Made by a program: the position numbers and the translations under genes. A stretch of DNA of 64,000 nt, from contig NZ_PSZE01000007.1 of NCBI RefSeq assembly GCF_002933465.1, forward strand, positions 1 to 64,000. Reading direction: 5' to 3'. The DNA comes from Nocardia nova. Lineage in GTDB: Bacteria > Actinomycetota > Actinomycetes > Mycobacteriales > Mycobacteriaceae. Positions 15,927 through 25,731 of the stretch are shown in pieces (within the stretch, counting starts at the first letter, position 1; each line of letters begins with the position of its first letter). The notes beneath the pieces are model-generated. The model was not told the origin of the DNA and made no database searches. It saw nothing but the letters and a program-made list of their open reading frames with translations.

Positions 15927-16787
15927 CTATTCGCCGGCCGCACCGGCGTTCACCTTGGTTACCGACACCCGGCGCTGCCGGGATATTTCGTACAGCACGA
16001 CCGATACGGCGCAGGGGGTGGCCGGCATCGCACCCGCCGGAATCCGCACCATCTCGTCGCACGCGTCGCGCCACCGCACATCGAGTTCGCCGTCGTCGGC
16101 GAACACCATGATCGTCGCATCCGCGAAGGTGTGCGCATCGACCGGCCGGTCGGCGGGCTCCGCGCCGACACCGACCAGCCGGGCCGCGACTCCGGCGCCC
16201 GCCCGCAGTTCGGCGACGCTCGCCGGCCCGGGCACCCGCAGCACCGGCACCGCGAACAACGCGCCGGCCGAGGCGCGCACACATCGCGGGTCGTATTCGT
16301 CCGCGCCGGCACCGCTGATCACCACCGCGGCGGCGCCGAAGGCGTGCGCGGTGCGCAGCACACTGCCCAGCCGCAGCGCGGAGGCCGGGCGATCGATCAC
16401 GACCACCGGACGTGCCGGATCGAGGCAGACCTCCGATCCGTCCCGGCTGCGGGTGTGCGCCAGCGCCACCAGTTCCGGTGTGCCGGTATCGGGTTCGGCG
16501 AGTTCGTCGAGGGCGTCGCCGACCAGTCCGATCGCCGGCACCGCGTCGTTGTCGAGCACCTCGCGCGCCCACGCCGGCAGCGGGGCCCCGAGACGGTACA
16601 GCACCGCTTCCAGCGGCCAGCCGTTCGCCACCGCCGCGGTGATCGGTTCGCGGCCGTGTACGAGAAAGCGGCCGTCGCGCCGGCGGCGGGCGCGGTTGCC
16701 GAGATAGGCTCGCCACTCCCCCACGGAGGCATTACGGGTCATCGATGTGCGGGTAGTCGATGTGCGGGTGGTCGATGGGCGGGTCAC
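15927..16787 (-). CDS. TrmH/SpoU-family RNA 2'-O-methyltransferase
   Basis: This protein of up to 286 residues belongs to the SPOUT class. The N-terminal substrate-binding domain reads [22 protein letters not shown]. The knot domain shows [21 protein letters not shown] (motif 1 with N replaced in a usually N-x-G-S position), and the C-terminal motif is [16 protein letters not shown]. It methylates rRNA or tRNA; the site is unknown. Two starts are possible: GTG at 16785-16787, overlapping the miaA stop as GTGA, or ATG at 16740-16742. Between them lie three 15-bp tandem repeats encoding T-T-R-T-S units. Confidence 0.85.
   Translation of the reverse strand: MTRPSTTRTSTTRTSMTRNASVGEWRAYLGNRARRRRDGRFLVHGREPITAAVANGWPLEAVLYRLGAPLPAWAREVLDNDAVPAIGLVGDALDELAEPDTGTPELVALAHTRSRDGSEVCLDPARPVVVIDRPASALRLGSVLRTAHAFGAAAVVISGAGADEYDPRCVRASAGALFAVPVLRVPGPASVAELRAGAGVAARLVGVGAEPADRPVDAHTFADATIMVFADDGELDVRWRDACDEMVRIPAGAMPATPCAVSVVLYEISRQRRVSVTKVNAGAAGE
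16740..16783. repeat. Three tandem 15-bp repeats at the 5' end of the TrmH-family gene
   Basis: Three imperfect copies of (A/G)GTCGATGTGCGGGT-like units run head to tail just downstream of the miaA stop. If translation starts at the GTGA overlap they encode repeated T-T-R-T-S. A multiple-of-3 unit means copy change would not shift the frame. Confidence 0.7.
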
Positions 16788-17716
16788 TGCCGAATCGATT
16801 CCTGTTCGTCGAGCACATGGGCCAGTACCACATCCGCCAGGCGCGGATCGGCGCCGTCGACCCAGTGCACCCGCGGGTCGCGGCGAAACCACGAGCGTTG
16901 CCGGCGCACGTAGCGGCGGGTGCCGATCAGCGTGCGCTCACGCGCATGGCTCAGGTCGTATTCGTTGTCGAGATGAGCCAGGACTTGTGCGTAGCCGATC
17001 GCCCGGCGTGCCGTCAGGCCCCGGCGCAGGCCGCGGCCGATCAGTTCGCGCACCTCGTCGACGAGCCCCTGCGCGAACATCGTCTCGGTGCGGGCCTCGA
17101 TACGCGCGTCGAGTTCGGCGGTCTCGCGGTCGACGCCGATGATCGTGGTATTCCATCGGGGCGTGCCGCGTTGCGGCTGCGAGGCGGCGAACGGCCGGCC
17201 GGTGAGTTCGACGACCTCGAGCGCCCGTACGATCCGCCGCCCGTCGGTGGGCAGAATGGTCTGCGCCGCAACGGGATCGGCCGCGCGCAGGGCAGCATGG
17301 ACGGCCGCGACGCCGTCGCGTTCGAGGACCGCCTCCCACTTCTCGCGGACGCGGGTGTCGGTGGCCGGAAATTCCCATTCGTCCAGCAATGCCTGCACGT
17401 ACATCATCGAACCACCCACGATGACCGGCACCCGGCCGCGCGCGAGAATGTCCTCGACATCGGCGGAGGCCGCGGCCTGATACGCGGCGACGGTGGCCGT
17501 TTCGGTCACCTCCAGCACGTCGAGCTGGTGGTGCGGAATGCCGCGGCGCTGCTGCGGCGGCAGTTTGGCGGTGCCGATATCCATGCCGCGATACAGCTGC
17601 ATGGCGTCGATATTGACGATCTCCCCGTCCAGGCGAACCGCCAATTCCAGTGCCAGCTCCGACTTTCCGGTCGCGGTCGGCCCGATGACGGCGATGGGCG
17701 TACTCATCGCGCTCAT
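16784..17716 (-). CDS. miaA: tRNA dimethylallyltransferase
   Basis: This 310-residue enzyme adds the isopentenyl group to A37 of tRNAs reading UNN codons. The P-loop [16 protein letters not shown] is at about residues 10-25, the catalytic Asp lies in [17 protein letters not shown], and the helical swing domain ends in [16 protein letters not shown]. The ATG at 17714-17716 overlaps the upstream stop as ATGA; a second ATG lies 9 nt further in. The product is the substrate for MiaB, encoded 4 kb away. The gene is co-transcribed with the Rv2728c-like, TrmH and dapF genes. Confidence 0.96.
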   Translation of the reverse strand: MSAMSTPIAVIGPTATGKSELALELAVRLDGEIVNIDAMQLYRGMDIGTAKLPPQQRRGIPHHQLDVLEVTETATVAAYQAAASADVEDILARGRVPVIVGGSMMYVQALLDEWEFPATDTRVREKWEAVLERDGVAAVHAALRAADPVAAQTILPTDGRRIVRALEVVELTGRPFAASQPQRGTPRWNTTIIGVDRETAELDARIEARTETMFAQGLVDEVRELIGRGLRRGLTARRAIGYAQVLAHLDNEYDLSHARERTLIGTRRYVRRQRSWFRRDPRVHWVDGADPRLADVVLAHVLDEQESIRQ

Positions 17717-18474
17717 CGCGCACCCGCCGGATACCAGACCGACGCGTGGTATCCCACACCGAAAGGTGCCGCGCGATAGAGGGTTTCGACCTTCGGATCG
17801 GCGGTGTCGATCCCGAACAGACCGGCCAGCACCTGAAAGCCGGGACGGCCCGCCACCTCGAGTTCGGCACACAGCCGCGGGTCCAGTGCGCCGAGTGCCG
17901 CGCGGTCACCGGCGTCGAGGGCGGCGTCGATCCGCTGTTGTTCGCCCTCGGCACGGGGATCGAAATATCCGGGCGAGGTAGTGGACAGGGTCGCGGCGCC
18001 GTCGGCCACGATCAGCACACCCTGGGCACGCGGGTCGGCGTCCAGCTCGCCACGCAATCGGGCCCCCAGGTCCACGCAGCGGGCCGGCTCGGCGCCGGGA
18101 TCGACCGGCAGCGCCCGCGCTTCGATGTCCTCGCCGTCCTCGGCCGCGATCCGTCCGCGCAGCCATGCGCCCACCAGCAGTGCGGTCGGCCAGTCGAACC
18201 GCGGCTCACCGCCGGGCTCCGCCGCCGACAACGCGACCCGGACGTCCGCGCCGAAGCCGCGGAAACTGCCCACACCGGTCGGCGGCTCGGTCCCCGCGCC
18301 GACGATGGTCCACTGCCGGGCCTGCCGGGCCAGCAGCCGCCCGGCCTCCAGCACGGCCGCGCGCAACTGCGGTACCTGCGCGGCCGGATGGGTGGAGTCG
18401 GTCAGCGGGGTCGCACCGCCCAGTTCGGGAATCAAAACGAGCGGCGAGGGAATCAGCGCGGCGACACGAAACAC
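17713..18474 (-). CDS. Rv2728c-like protein, class III extradiol dioxygenase superfamily fold
   Basis: This 253-residue, alanine-rich protein is syntenic with Rv2728c. It starts [17 protein letters not shown], with Pro-rich motifs like those in LigB-like dioxygenases, and contains [23 protein letters not shown] and [13 protein letters not shown]. The metal-binding histidines of true extradiol enzymes are not evident, so enzymatic activity is doubtful. The GTG start is preceded by TACCGT ending 6 nt upstream, pointing to a leaderless mRNA. It overlaps miaA by 4 bp (ATGA), so the two are translationally linked. Function is unknown. Confidence 0.75.
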   Translation of the reverse strand: MFRVAALIPSPLVLIPELGGATPLTDSTHPAAQVPQLRAAVLEAGRLLARQARQWTIVGAGTEPPTGVGSFRGFGADVRVALSAAEPGGEPRFDWPTALLVGAWLRGRIAAEDGEDIEARALPVDPGAEPARCVDLGARLRGELDADPRAQGVLIVADGAATLSTTSPGYFDPRAEGEQQRIDAALDAGDRAALGALDPRLCAELEVAGRPGFQVLAGLFGIDTADPKVETLYRAAPFGVGYHASVWYPAGAR

Positions 18475-18672
18475 CCGTCAACGGTAGCGGCCGCCGGGAA
18501 ACGGCAGCCGAGGCCGCCGCTCACCGTGGTTGAGCGTGGTCCCACCACCCTCAACCGTCACTCGGCCCACGCCACCGTTCGCAAGAGAGGGCAATTCTGT
18601 CTATTGGCTGGTTGAATGGGATCTGCTAGGGCGTAACCAGGCAGCCGTGACGCGCGGCAGGGATGAGGAGCG
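18475..18672. promoter_or_regulatory. Divergent promoter region with a 13-bp near-perfect inverted repeat
   Basis: Arms GGTTGAGCGTGGT (18528-18540) and ACCACCCTCAACC (18544-18556) pair with a single mismatch across a CCC loop. Genes on both sides point away, so it is not an ordinary terminator. It lies about 115 bp before the DUF349 gene and 55 bp before the leaderless Rv2728c-like start, and could be an operator or a leader hairpin. Confidence 0.5.
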
Positions 18673-20181
18673 ATGACCGACAACAGCGGAACCGAGAAGG
18701 CAGTGCATCCGGAAACCGGCGCGGCGCAGCAGTCCAGCAATCCCGCCGCGAAGCGTCCGACTCCGGCCGATGCCGCCCCGAAACCCGGCGCGGCACCACG
18801 ACCGGGAGTACCCAAGCCGGGGGTGCCCAAACCCGTCGCGGCGCAACGAGCCGAACCGGCGGCGAAACCGGCGGCAACGCACCACGTCAAACCGGCTCCC
18901 GTCCCCGGCCCCGCCCATGAGCATCCACATCCGGTGGTCGTGCCGACCGTCAGCGATCCCAGCGAGTGGGGCCGGGTCGACGACGACGGCACCGCCTGGG
19001 TCAAGACCGCCACCGGCGAACGCGTCGTCGGCTCGTGGCAGGCCGGTGACGCCGCCGAGGGCCTGGCGCATTTCGGGCGTCGCTTCGACGATCTGGCCAC
19101 CGAGGTCGCGCTGCTCGAGGCTCGCCTCGCGGCCGGCACGGACGCCCGCAAGACCAAGGCCGCGGCCGTCGCGCTCGCCGAATCCCTGCCGACCGCGGCG
19201 GTGATCGGCGATGTGGAGGGTCTGGCGCAGCGCCTGCAGGCGATCATCGAACATTCCGACGAGGCGGCCGCCCACGCCAAGGAGGAGAAGGAGCGCACCC
19301 GGCACGAGCACACCGAGCGCAAGGAGGCGCTGTGCGCGGAGGCCGAGCAGATCGCCGCCGAATCCACCCAGTGGAAGGCCGCGGGTGATCGGCTACGCGA
19401 GATTCTCGAGGAGTGGAAGTCCATCCGCGGGGTGGACCGCAAGGTCGACGACGCACTGTGGCGGCGCTTCTCCAAGGCGCGCGAGGCGTTCAACCGCCGC
19501 CGGGGCGCGCATTTCGCCGAACTCGATCGTGAACGTGCCGCCGCGAAGGCACGCAAGGAAGAACTGTGTGCGCGCGCCGAGGAGCTGTCCGATTCCACCG
19601 ACTGGGTGGGCACCGCCGCGGTCTTCCGGGATCTGCTGACCGAGTGGAAGGCGGCCGGGCGCGCCCCGCGCGAGGCCGACGAGCAGTTGTGGCGGCGCTT
19701 CAAGAGCGCCCAGGACGTATTCTTCGCCGCGCGCAATGCCGCCGCCTCCGAACGCGATGCCGAATTCGGCCAGAACGCGGCGGCCAAGGAGGAACTGCTG
19801 CACCACTACGAGGACCGCATCCCCGAGCACATCGAACCCGATTCCGCGACACTGGATTCCGCCCGCGCGGCCCTGCGCGAACTACAGGAGCGGTGGGACG
19901 CGATCGGTAAGGTGCCGCGCGAGCGTATGCACGAACTCGAGGGCAAACTGCGAGCCCTGGAGAAGCGGGTCCGCGAGGCGGTGGACGCCCAGTGGCGGCG
20001 TACCGATCCCGAGGCGATGGCCCGCGCGGCGCAGTTCCGCGAGCGGGTCGCCCAGTTCGAGGAGCAGGCAGCCAAGGCCGAGGCGGCGGGCCGCACGCGC
20101 GATGCCGAGAAGGCACTCGAACAGGCCAAGCAATGGCGAGAATGGGCGGACGCGGCCGAGGGCGCGGTCAGCCGGCGCTGA
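18673..20181 (+). CDS. DUF349 coiled-coil protein (Rv2731-like)
   Basis: This 502-residue cytosolic protein has a Pro/Ala/Lys-rich disordered N terminus (about 1-95). The conserved entry [20 protein letters not shown] (about 98-117) follows, then several DUF349 repeats, each with an L-x-E-W-K-x-I/A-G...D-x-x-L-W-R-R-F signature (for example [20 protein letters not shown] and [20 protein letters not shown]). Long charged helices predict coiled coil. The family is linked to ribosome- or growth-associated roles in some bacteria, without a settled mechanism. GAGGAG lies directly before the ATG. It is syntenic with Rv2731. Confidence 0.88.
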   Translation: MTDNSGTEKAVHPETGAAQQSSNPAAKRPTPADAAPKPGAAPRPGVPKPGVPKPVAAQRAEPAAKPAATHHVKPAPVPGPAHEHPHPVVVPTVSDPSEWGRVDDDGTAWVKTATGERVVGSWQAGDAAEGLAHFGRRFDDLATEVALLEARLAAGTDARKTKAAAVALAESLPTAAVIGDVEGLAQRLQAIIEHSDEAAAHAKEEKERTRHEHTERKEALCAEAEQIAAESTQWKAAGDRLREILEEWKSIRGVDRKVDDALWRRFSKAREAFNRRRGAHFAELDRERAAAKARKEELCARAEELSDSTDWVGTAAVFRDLLTEWKAAGRAPREADEQLWRRFKSAQDVFFAARNAAASERDAEFGQNAAAKEELLHHYEDRIPEHIEPDSATLDSARAALRELQERWDAIGKVPRERMHELEGKLRALEKRVREAVDAQWRRTDPEAMARAAQFRERVAQFEEQAAKAEAAGRTRDAEKALEQAKQWREWADAAEGAVSRR

Positions 20182-20281
20182 GTGCGTTCGTCGCCGGTCG
20201 GTGGTGTCGAGTTCGCCGCCGACCGGCCGGTGCCCGCCGTCGCCGCCGCTGCCCCGCAATAATCCGGACGAGGAGCCGACC

Positions 20282-20683
20282 ATGGATGTCCGCGAGATCA
20301 ATCGAGGCGTCATCGAGCAGTTCCGCGCCGGCGGCCCGATCGAGGGGATGCACCGGGATCGTCTGGTGCTTCTCACCACCACCGGCCGCCGGTCGGGGAC
20401 GCCGCACACCACGCCGATGATGTTCCATCTCGACGGCGACCGGTTGCTCGTCGTCGCCTCGAACGTGGGCGCCCCGCAGCATCCGGACTGGTATCTGAAC
20501 CTCGTCGCCGATCCGGCCGTGACCGTCGAGGTCGACCGGGAGACCTATCCGGCCACCGCCGTACCGTTGCAGGGCCCCGACTACGACCGGGCGTGGACGG
20601 AGCTCACCACGCTGTATCCGTTCTTTGCCGAGCACGCGAAGAAGACCGAGCGCACCATCCCCGTGGTAGCCCTGCGCCGCTGA
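20282..20683 (+). CDS. Deazaflavin (F420)-dependent nitroreductase family protein
   Basis: This 133-residue Ddn-like protein has the core VLLTTTGRRSGTPHTTPMMF (about residues 29-48), then VASNVGAPQHPDWYLNLVAD, where the H-P-x-W-Y-x-N-L block is diagnostic, and a strand EVDRETYPATAVPL. The family uses F420H2 to reduce quinones or nitro compounds. GAGGAG precedes the ATG by 6 nt. It converges with the miaB-side membrane gene across 12 bp and is not part of the equivalent M. tuberculosis region, so it is probably a lineage-specific insertion. Confidence 0.88.
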   Translation: MDVREINRGVIEQFRAGGPIEGMHRDRLVLLTTTGRRSGTPHTTPMMFHLDGDRLLVVASNVGAPQHPDWYLNLVADPAVTVEVDRETYPATAVPLQGPDYDRAWTELTTLYPFFAEHAKKTERTIPVVALRR

Positions 20684-20695
20684 GCGCCGCAGCGG

Positions 20696-21412
20696 CTACT
20701 TGTCGTCGCCGAACAGCCGGCGCCGGTCCTGCTCTTCCTGTTCGGCGGCCGCGATGCGACGGCGCTCCTCGGCCTCGAGCTGAAGCGCGGTCCGGCCCCA
20801 CACCACGCGGATCCAGTGAAAGGTCAGCACCACGATCCCGATCGTGGCCAGAATCAGCCCGATGCCCGGTCCGGCGCCGTGGTAGTTGCCGAGACCGGGG
20901 GTCTGGCGGTGCCAGATCGAGAGCACCCCGAAGACGCTGCCCACCGCGGATCCGGCGACCGCCACCCACGCCAGCGCCCAGCGGCGGGTGACCAGCGCCA
21001 GCGACGAGAACCCGATCCCGAAGATCACCACGAACCATTCGAAGACTCGCGACGGCAGCCCGATGTGCTCGGCCTGTGCGTGGTTGTCGAAGGCCAGTAC
21101 ATCCAGCCCGCGGGCAGCCCCGGCATGCGGCAGGATCAGCGACAGCAGCAGCACGAAAACCGCGATCGCGACCACCATCGCGCGCGTCCCGGGATCGATC
21201 TCGCCGGCGATCTTGCGTTCGACGGCCTCGAGGTCGCCGCGGAATTGCTCGAAGACCTTCGACTCTGCGGGGTTCATGCTCTCCTCATTCGGCTCGGTCG
21301 CATCGTTCGGTTGCTGCGCCGGTGGCTGGTGCGGGTGCTGCGGCGCGGACGCGTCACCGGATCGCTCCGGTGTGGCGTCGCGATCGGCGTCCTCGTTCCC
21401 GCGTTCAGCCAT
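20696..21412 (-). CDS. Rv2732c-like membrane protein
   Basis: This 238-residue protein has a disordered, Pro/Glu/Asn-rich N terminus (1-50) and four hydrophobic segments (AMVVAIAVFVLLLSLILP; VFEWFVVIFGIGFSSLALV; LAWVAVAGSAVGSVFGVL; IGLILATIGIVVLTFHWI). A basic/acidic C-terminal helix ERRRIAAAEQEEQDRRRLF follows. It begins 3 bp after the miaB stop, so it is co-transcribed with miaB, as in M. tuberculosis. The function is unknown. Confidence 0.85.
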   Translation of the reverse strand: MAERGNEDADRDATPERSGDASAPQHPHQPPAQQPNDATEPNEESMNPAESKVFEQFRGDLEAVERKIAGEIDPGTRAMVVAIAVFVLLLSLILPHAGAARGLDVLAFDNHAQAEHIGLPSRVFEWFVVIFGIGFSSLALVTRRWALAWVAVAGSAVGSVFGVLSIWHRQTPGLGNYHGAGPGIGLILATIGIVVLTFHWIRVVWGRTALQLEAEERRRIAAAEQEEQDRRRLFGDDK

Positions 21413-21415
21413 CGG

Positions 21416-23047
21416 TCACGCCCCGCATCCGGTATCACAACCGGCGGCCGCCGGCTGAGTCTCACAGCCGGCGGCCGCCGGCAGCGGCTCCGGCGCACCG
21501 ATCCGCGGCAGTCCGAGGCCCACCCCGATCGGTGCGGTCGTGGGCAGCACACCGCGTTCGTGCGCATCGCCGGCGCGGGTGCGGCGGTGGGTGTGGACCA
21601 GACCGTCGGCGATGAGGTGGTGTGGCGCCGCCTCGGTGATGTCGACGGTGACGATATCGCCGGGCCGGATCGCCGCCTCGCCAGGCCGGAAGTGCACCAG
21701 CCGGCCGTCGCGCGCCCGGCCGCTCATCCGCGCGGTCGCCGCGTTCTTCTTACCGGCGCCCTCGGCGACCAGCAGTTCGACCTCGGTGCCGATCAGCGCG
21801 CGATTGGCTTCCAGTGAGATCTGTTCCTGCAGTTCGATCAGCCGGTCGTAGCGCTCCTGGACCACCGCCTTGGGCACCTGATCGGCCATGGTGGCCGCGG
21901 GCGTGCCGGGGCGGATCGAATACTGAAAGGTGAAGGCGCTGGTGAACCGCGCCTGCCGGACCACGTCCAGGGTCTCCTGGAAATCCTCCTCGGTCTCGCC
22001 GGGGAAGCCGACGATGATGTCGGTGGTGATCGCGGCGTGCGGCATCGCGGCCCGCACCTTCTCGATGATGCCGAGGTAGCGATCCTTGCGGTAGGACCGG
22101 CGCATCGCCTTGAGCACCCGGTCCGAACCCGATTGCAGCGGCATGTGCAACTGCGGGCAGACGTTCGGAGTCTGCGCCATCGCCTCGATGACGTCGTCGG
22201 TGAATTCCGCCGGATGCGGCGAGGTGAAGCGCACCCGCTCGAGTCCGTCGATGCCGCCGCAGGCCCGAAGCAGTTTCGCGAACGCGCCGCGATCACGGTG
22301 GTCGGGCGCGAAATCGGCCGGATGTCCCTGCGGCAGTGCGGGTTCGGCGAAGTTCACACCGTAGGAGTTGACGTTCTGTCCGAGCAGTGTCACCTCGAGC
22401 ACACCCTGATCCACCAACGCCTGCACTTCGGCCAGCACATCGCCCGGCCGCCGGTCGATCTCTTTGCCGCGCAGCGAGGGCACGATGCAGAACGTGCAGG
22501 TGTTGTTGCAGCCCACCGAGATCGACACCCAGCCGGCGTAGGCGGATTCGCGACGGGCCGGGAGCGTGGACGGGAACGCCTCCAGCGATTCCAGGATTTC
22601 AACCTGCGCCTGCTCGTTGTGGCGGGCGCGCTCGAGCAGCACCGGCAGCGACCCGATGTTGTGGGTGCCGAAGACGACATCGACCCACGGCGCCTTGCGC
22701 ACGACGGTGTCGCGGTCCTTCTGCGCCAGGCAGCCGCCGACCGCGATCTGCATACCAGGCCGCTCGGCCTTGATCGGCGCCAGATGTCCGAGCGTTCCGT
22801 ACAGTTTGTTGTCCGCGTTCTCGCGCACCGCGCAGGTGTTGAACACCACCAGATCGGCGGTTTGCCCGCCCGCGGCCTTGGTGTATCCGGCGTCCTCGAG
22901 CAGGCCCGACAGCCGTTCGGAGTCGTGCACGTTCATCTGGCAGCCGTAGGTGCGCACCTCGTAGGTCCGCGGGGACTGCGGATCGGTGGCCGAACCGGGG
23001 GCGCGTCCCGCAGCCGAATGTGCTGCAACCTGCATGGACGAATTCAC
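21416..23047 (-). CDS. miaB: tRNA-2-methylthio-N6-dimethylallyladenosine synthase
   Basis: This 543-residue radical-SAM methylthiotransferase acts on MiaA-modified tRNA. The N-terminal UPF0004 domain binds the auxiliary cluster through Cys in TYGCQMN, NTCAVR and VGGCLAQ. The radical SAM motif is GCNNTCTFC, and a TRAM domain follows ([20 protein letters not shown]). A 60-residue tail after TRAM holds a 9-residue tandem duplication ([18 protein letters not shown]). The GTG at 23047 follows TACCCT by 6 nt, indicating a leaderless start. It pairs with the next membrane gene. Confidence 0.96.
   Translation of the reverse strand: MNSSMQVAAHSAAGRAPGSATDPQSPRTYEVRTYGCQMNVHDSERLSGLLEDAGYTKAAGGQTADLVVFNTCAVRENADNKLYGTLGHLAPIKAERPGMQIAVGGCLAQKDRDTVVRKAPWVDVVFGTHNIGSLPVLLERARHNEQAQVEILESLEAFPSTLPARRESAYAGWVSISVGCNNTCTFCIVPSLRGKEIDRRPGDVLAEVQALVDQGVLEVTLLGQNVNSYGVNFAEPALPQGHPADFAPDHRDRGAFAKLLRACGGIDGLERVRFTSPHPAEFTDDVIEAMAQTPNVCPQLHMPLQSGSDRVLKAMRRSYRKDRYLGIIEKVRAAMPHAAITTDIIVGFPGETEEDFQETLDVVRQARFTSAFTFQYSIRPGTPAATMADQVPKAVVQERYDRLIELQEQISLEANRALIGTEVELLVAEGAGKKNAATARMSGRARDGRLVHFRPGEAAIRPGDIVTVDITEAAPHHLIADGLVHTHRRTRAGDAHERGVLPTTAPIGVGLGLPRIGAPEPLPAAAGCETQPAAAGCDTGCGA
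21434..21483. repeat. 27-bp tandem duplication of a GC palindrome in the 3' end of miaB
   Basis: CCGGCGGCCGCCGG, a perfect palindrome, occurs twice 27 bp apart inside the last coding stretch of miaB, just before the downstream membrane-protein gene. Each copy can fold on its own and the two can pair with each other. They encode the repeated A-A-A-G-C segments. Confidence 0.75.
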
Positions 23048-23230
23048 GGGTCCAGGGTAGACGCTGCACGAAATCGGACGCCCACCCCGGTCGCCCGCGG
23101 CCGGCCCGCCGTGACGTCGGTCACGCGGGCGGGCGCCCAGGTCACCACCGGGTTAAGCGCAGGCGGCGACGGCGCGACGCACGCGCCAAAAGTGCGCATT
23201 TCGCGCAGGACCGCTCTAGGGTCGACTGTC

Positions 23231-24061
23231 ATGACCGATGCTGCCGACGCAAGACCCGGCACCGCCAGCGCTGGGAACACCTCCGACCCGGCCGCGGCCG
23301 ACGCATCCGCGGGCACCGCGACCGTTCCGCCGATGATCTCGATGCGCAACGTGGACAAGCATTTCGGTGCTCTGCATGTGCTGCGCGACGTGAATCTGGA
23401 GGTGCCGCGCGGGCAGGTGGTGATCGTGCTCGGCCCGTCCGGGTCGGGCAAATCCACGTTGTGCCGCACCGTCAATCGGCTCGAGCCGATCGATTCCGGC
23501 ACCATCGCCGTCGACGGCGTCGAGCTGCCGGCCGAGGGTCGCGCACTGGCGAAGTTGCGCGCCGACGTGGGCATGGTGTTCCAGTCGTTCAATCTGTTCG
23601 CGCACAAGACGATCCTGGACAACGTCATGCTCGGGCCGGTCAAGGTACGCCGCATCGACAAGAAGCAGGCCCGCGCGCGGGCGCTGGAACTGCTCGAGCG
23701 CGTCGGCATCGCCGATCAGGCCGACAAGTATCCGGCGCAGCTTTCGGGCGGTCAGCAGCAGCGCGTGGCCATCGCCCGGGCATTGGCGATGAATCCGAAG
23801 GTGATGCTGTTCGACGAGCCCACCTCCGCCCTGGATCCGGAAATGGTCAACGAGGTGCTGGAGGTGATGGTCGCACTGGCCAAGGAGGGCATGACGATGC
23901 TGGTGGTCACGCACGAGATGGGATTCGCCCGCCGCGCCGGAGACCGTGTGCTGTTCATGGCCGACGGCCGGATCGTCGAGGACGCCGCGCCCGAAACCTT
24001 CTTCACCGCACCCGCTTCCGAGCGTGCCAAGGATTTCTTGGGCAAAATCTTGAGCCATTGA
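23231..24061 (+). CDS. gluA: Glutamate ABC transporter, ATP-binding protein
   Basis: This 276-residue ATPase of the polar amino-acid uptake family has Walker [11 protein letters not shown], the Q-loop in [10 protein letters not shown], signature LSGGQQQR, Walker [14 protein letters not shown] and the switch His in [10 protein letters not shown] 35-residue Ala/Thr-rich leader precedes the domain. TAGGGT (23217-23222) ends 8 nt before the ATG, suggesting a leaderless mRNA. It leads gluABCD, which sits between miaB and recX, the same neighbourhood as gluABCD in Corynebacterium glutamicum. It powers uptake of glutamate or a similar amino acid. Confidence 0.92.
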   Translation: MTDAADARPGTASAGNTSDPAAADASAGTATVPPMISMRNVDKHFGALHVLRDVNLEVPRGQVVIVLGPSGSGKSTLCRTVNRLEPIDSGTIAVDGVELPAEGRALAKLRADVGMVFQSFNLFAHKTILDNVMLGPVKVRRIDKKQARARALELLERVGIADQADKYPAQLSGGQQQRVAIARALAMNPKVMLFDEPTSALDPEMVNEVLEVMVALAKEGMTMLVVTHEMGFARRAGDRVLFMADGRIVEDAAPETFFTAPASERAKDFLGKILSH

Positions 24062-24146
24062 TCGCAATGCACGACCGCGGCGGGATCGATAACAGGCCCT
24101 CGCACCGCGGAGCACCCTTCACACTTCACGAGAGAGAAGGCATTCG

Positions 24147-24977
24147 ATGAGGATCACCCGAGCGCTGCGGTTCGGCATCGGCGCGCTGGCCATCGCGGTC
24201 GTCGCGACCGGATGTGGCGGCGGCAGCAACAAGACCGCCACCGAACACGCGTCGGAAGGCAAACTCACCATCGGCATCAAATTCGATCAGCCGGGTCTGG
24301 GCCTGCGCAATCGGGACGGGTCGTTCTCTGGATTCGATGTGGACGTGGCGACCTACGTCGCCGGCAAACTCGGCGTGAGCCCGGACAAGATCACCTTCAA
24401 GGAGGCTCCCTCCGCGCAACGTGAGACGCTGATCCAGAACGGGCAGGTCGATTATGTGGTCGCCACCTATTCGATCAACGATCAGCGTAAGCAGAAGGTC
24501 GACTTCGCCGGGCCGTATTACGTTGCGGGCCAATCCTTGCTGGTGCGCGCCGACAAAACCGATATCACGGGCCCGGAATCGCTGAAAGGCAGCAAGAAAC
24601 TCTGCTCGGTGAAGGGATCCACACCGGCGCAGAACATTCAGAAGAATTTCGCCAACGATGTGCAGTTGCAGGAATACGACACCTATTCGCTGTGCGTGGA
24701 GGCGCTGAAATCCGGGGCGGTGGACGCGGTCACCACCGACAACATCATTCTGGCCGGTTACGCCGCGCAATCTCCGGGCCAGTTGAAGGTGGTCGGGCAG
24801 CCGTTCACGACCGAGAACTACGGCATCGGCCTGAAGAAGGGCGACAAGGAGTCTCGCGACAAGATCAACGATGCGATCGAATCGATGATCAACGACGGCT
24901 CCTGGAAAGCGTCGCTGGAGAAGAACTTCGGCAACACCTTCCCGATCCCGTCGCCGCCGCAGGTCGACCGCTACTGA
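24147..24977 (+). CDS. gluB: Glutamate-binding lipoprotein of the ABC transporter
   Basis: This 276-residue extracytoplasmic solute-binding protein has a signal peptide with a hydrophobic core and lipobox VATGC, so Cys23 is lipidated after export. The mature part is SBP_bac_3-like: LTIGIKFDQPGLGLRNRDG, GFDVDVATYVAGKLGV, and DYVVATYSINDQRKQKVDF. It captures the amino acid for GluCD. GAGAGAAGG lies 6 nt before the ATG. Confidence 0.94.
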   Translation: MRITRALRFGIGALAIAVVATGCGGGSNKTATEHASEGKLTIGIKFDQPGLGLRNRDGSFSGFDVDVATYVAGKLGVSPDKITFKEAPSAQRETLIQNGQVDYVVATYSINDQRKQKVDFAGPYYVAGQSLLVRADKTDITGPESLKGSKKLCSVKGSTPAQNIQKNFANDVQLQEYDTYSLCVEALKSGAVDAVTTDNIILAGYAAQSPGQLKVVGQPFTTENYGIGLKKGDKESRDKINDAIESMINDGSWKASLEKNFGNTFPIPSPPQVDRY

Positions 24978-25044
24978 TTCGGCTCGGGTTCCGGCCGCCG
25001 CGGAAACCCTTTCCGGCACAGAGAAGTAGGAGGGCGCGTCCACC

Positions 25045-25731
25045 GTGTTCGACTTGATCTCCCGATACGACAATCAGCTGTGGGACGCCTTCTGGGTCAC
25101 CATCAAACTGACCGTGTTCTCCGCGATCGGGGCGCTGATCATCGGCACCCTGGTGGCGGCGATGCGCGTGTCGCCGATTCCGGTGGCGCGGTGGATCGGT
25201 ACGGCGTATGTCACCGTTTTCCGCAATACCCCGCTCACTTTGCTCCTGGTGTTCTGCTCACTCGGTCTCTACACGACCCTGGGCATCAAGCTCGCGAGTG
25301 CGAGTTCTGGACTGGATTTCCTGCCCACCAACAACTTTCGTTTCGCCGTCCTCGGCTTGAGTGTGTACACGGCGTCGTTCGTGTGTGAATCGCTGCGCGC
25401 GGGAATCAACACCGTGCCGCTGGGGCAGTCCGAGGCAGGACGGTCACTGGGCTTGACCTTCGGTCAGAATCTGCGACATGTGGTGTTACCGCAGGCCTTC
25501 CGGTCGGTGATCGCGCCGCTGGGCAGTGTGTTGATCGCGTTGACGAAGAATTCCACGATCGCGTCGGCGATCGGCGTGGCCGAGGCGGCGGCACTGATGG
25601 CCTCCATGAACGAGACCGAGGCCGACATTCTCGCCATCGGCGCGATCTTCGCCCTCGGCTTCGTCATTCTCACGCTGCCCACCGGATTGCTGTTCGGCTG
25701 GCTGGCCAAGCGATTCGAGGTGAAGCGATGA
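25045..25731 (+). CDS. gluC: Glutamate ABC transporter permease
   Basis: This 228-residue inner-membrane permease of the HisMQ type has about five hydrophobic segments and the cytoplasmic EAA loop SEAGRSLGLTFGQNLRHVVLPQ (E-A-A-x3-G-x9-I/V-x-L-P), which docks on GluA. The GTG start follows a GGAGG-type site (AGGAGGGCG). It overlaps gluD by the ATGA at 25728-25731. Confidence 0.93.
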   Translation: MFDLISRYDNQLWDAFWVTIKLTVFSAIGALIIGTLVAAMRVSPIPVARWIGTAYVTVFRNTPLTLLLVFCSLGLYTTLGIKLASASSGLDFLPTNNFRFAVLGLSVYTASFVCESLRAGINTVPLGQSEAGRSLGLTFGQNLRHVVLPQAFRSVIAPLGSVLIALTKNSTIASAIGVAEAAALMASMNETEADILAIGAIFALGFVILTLPTGLLFGWLAKRFEVKR

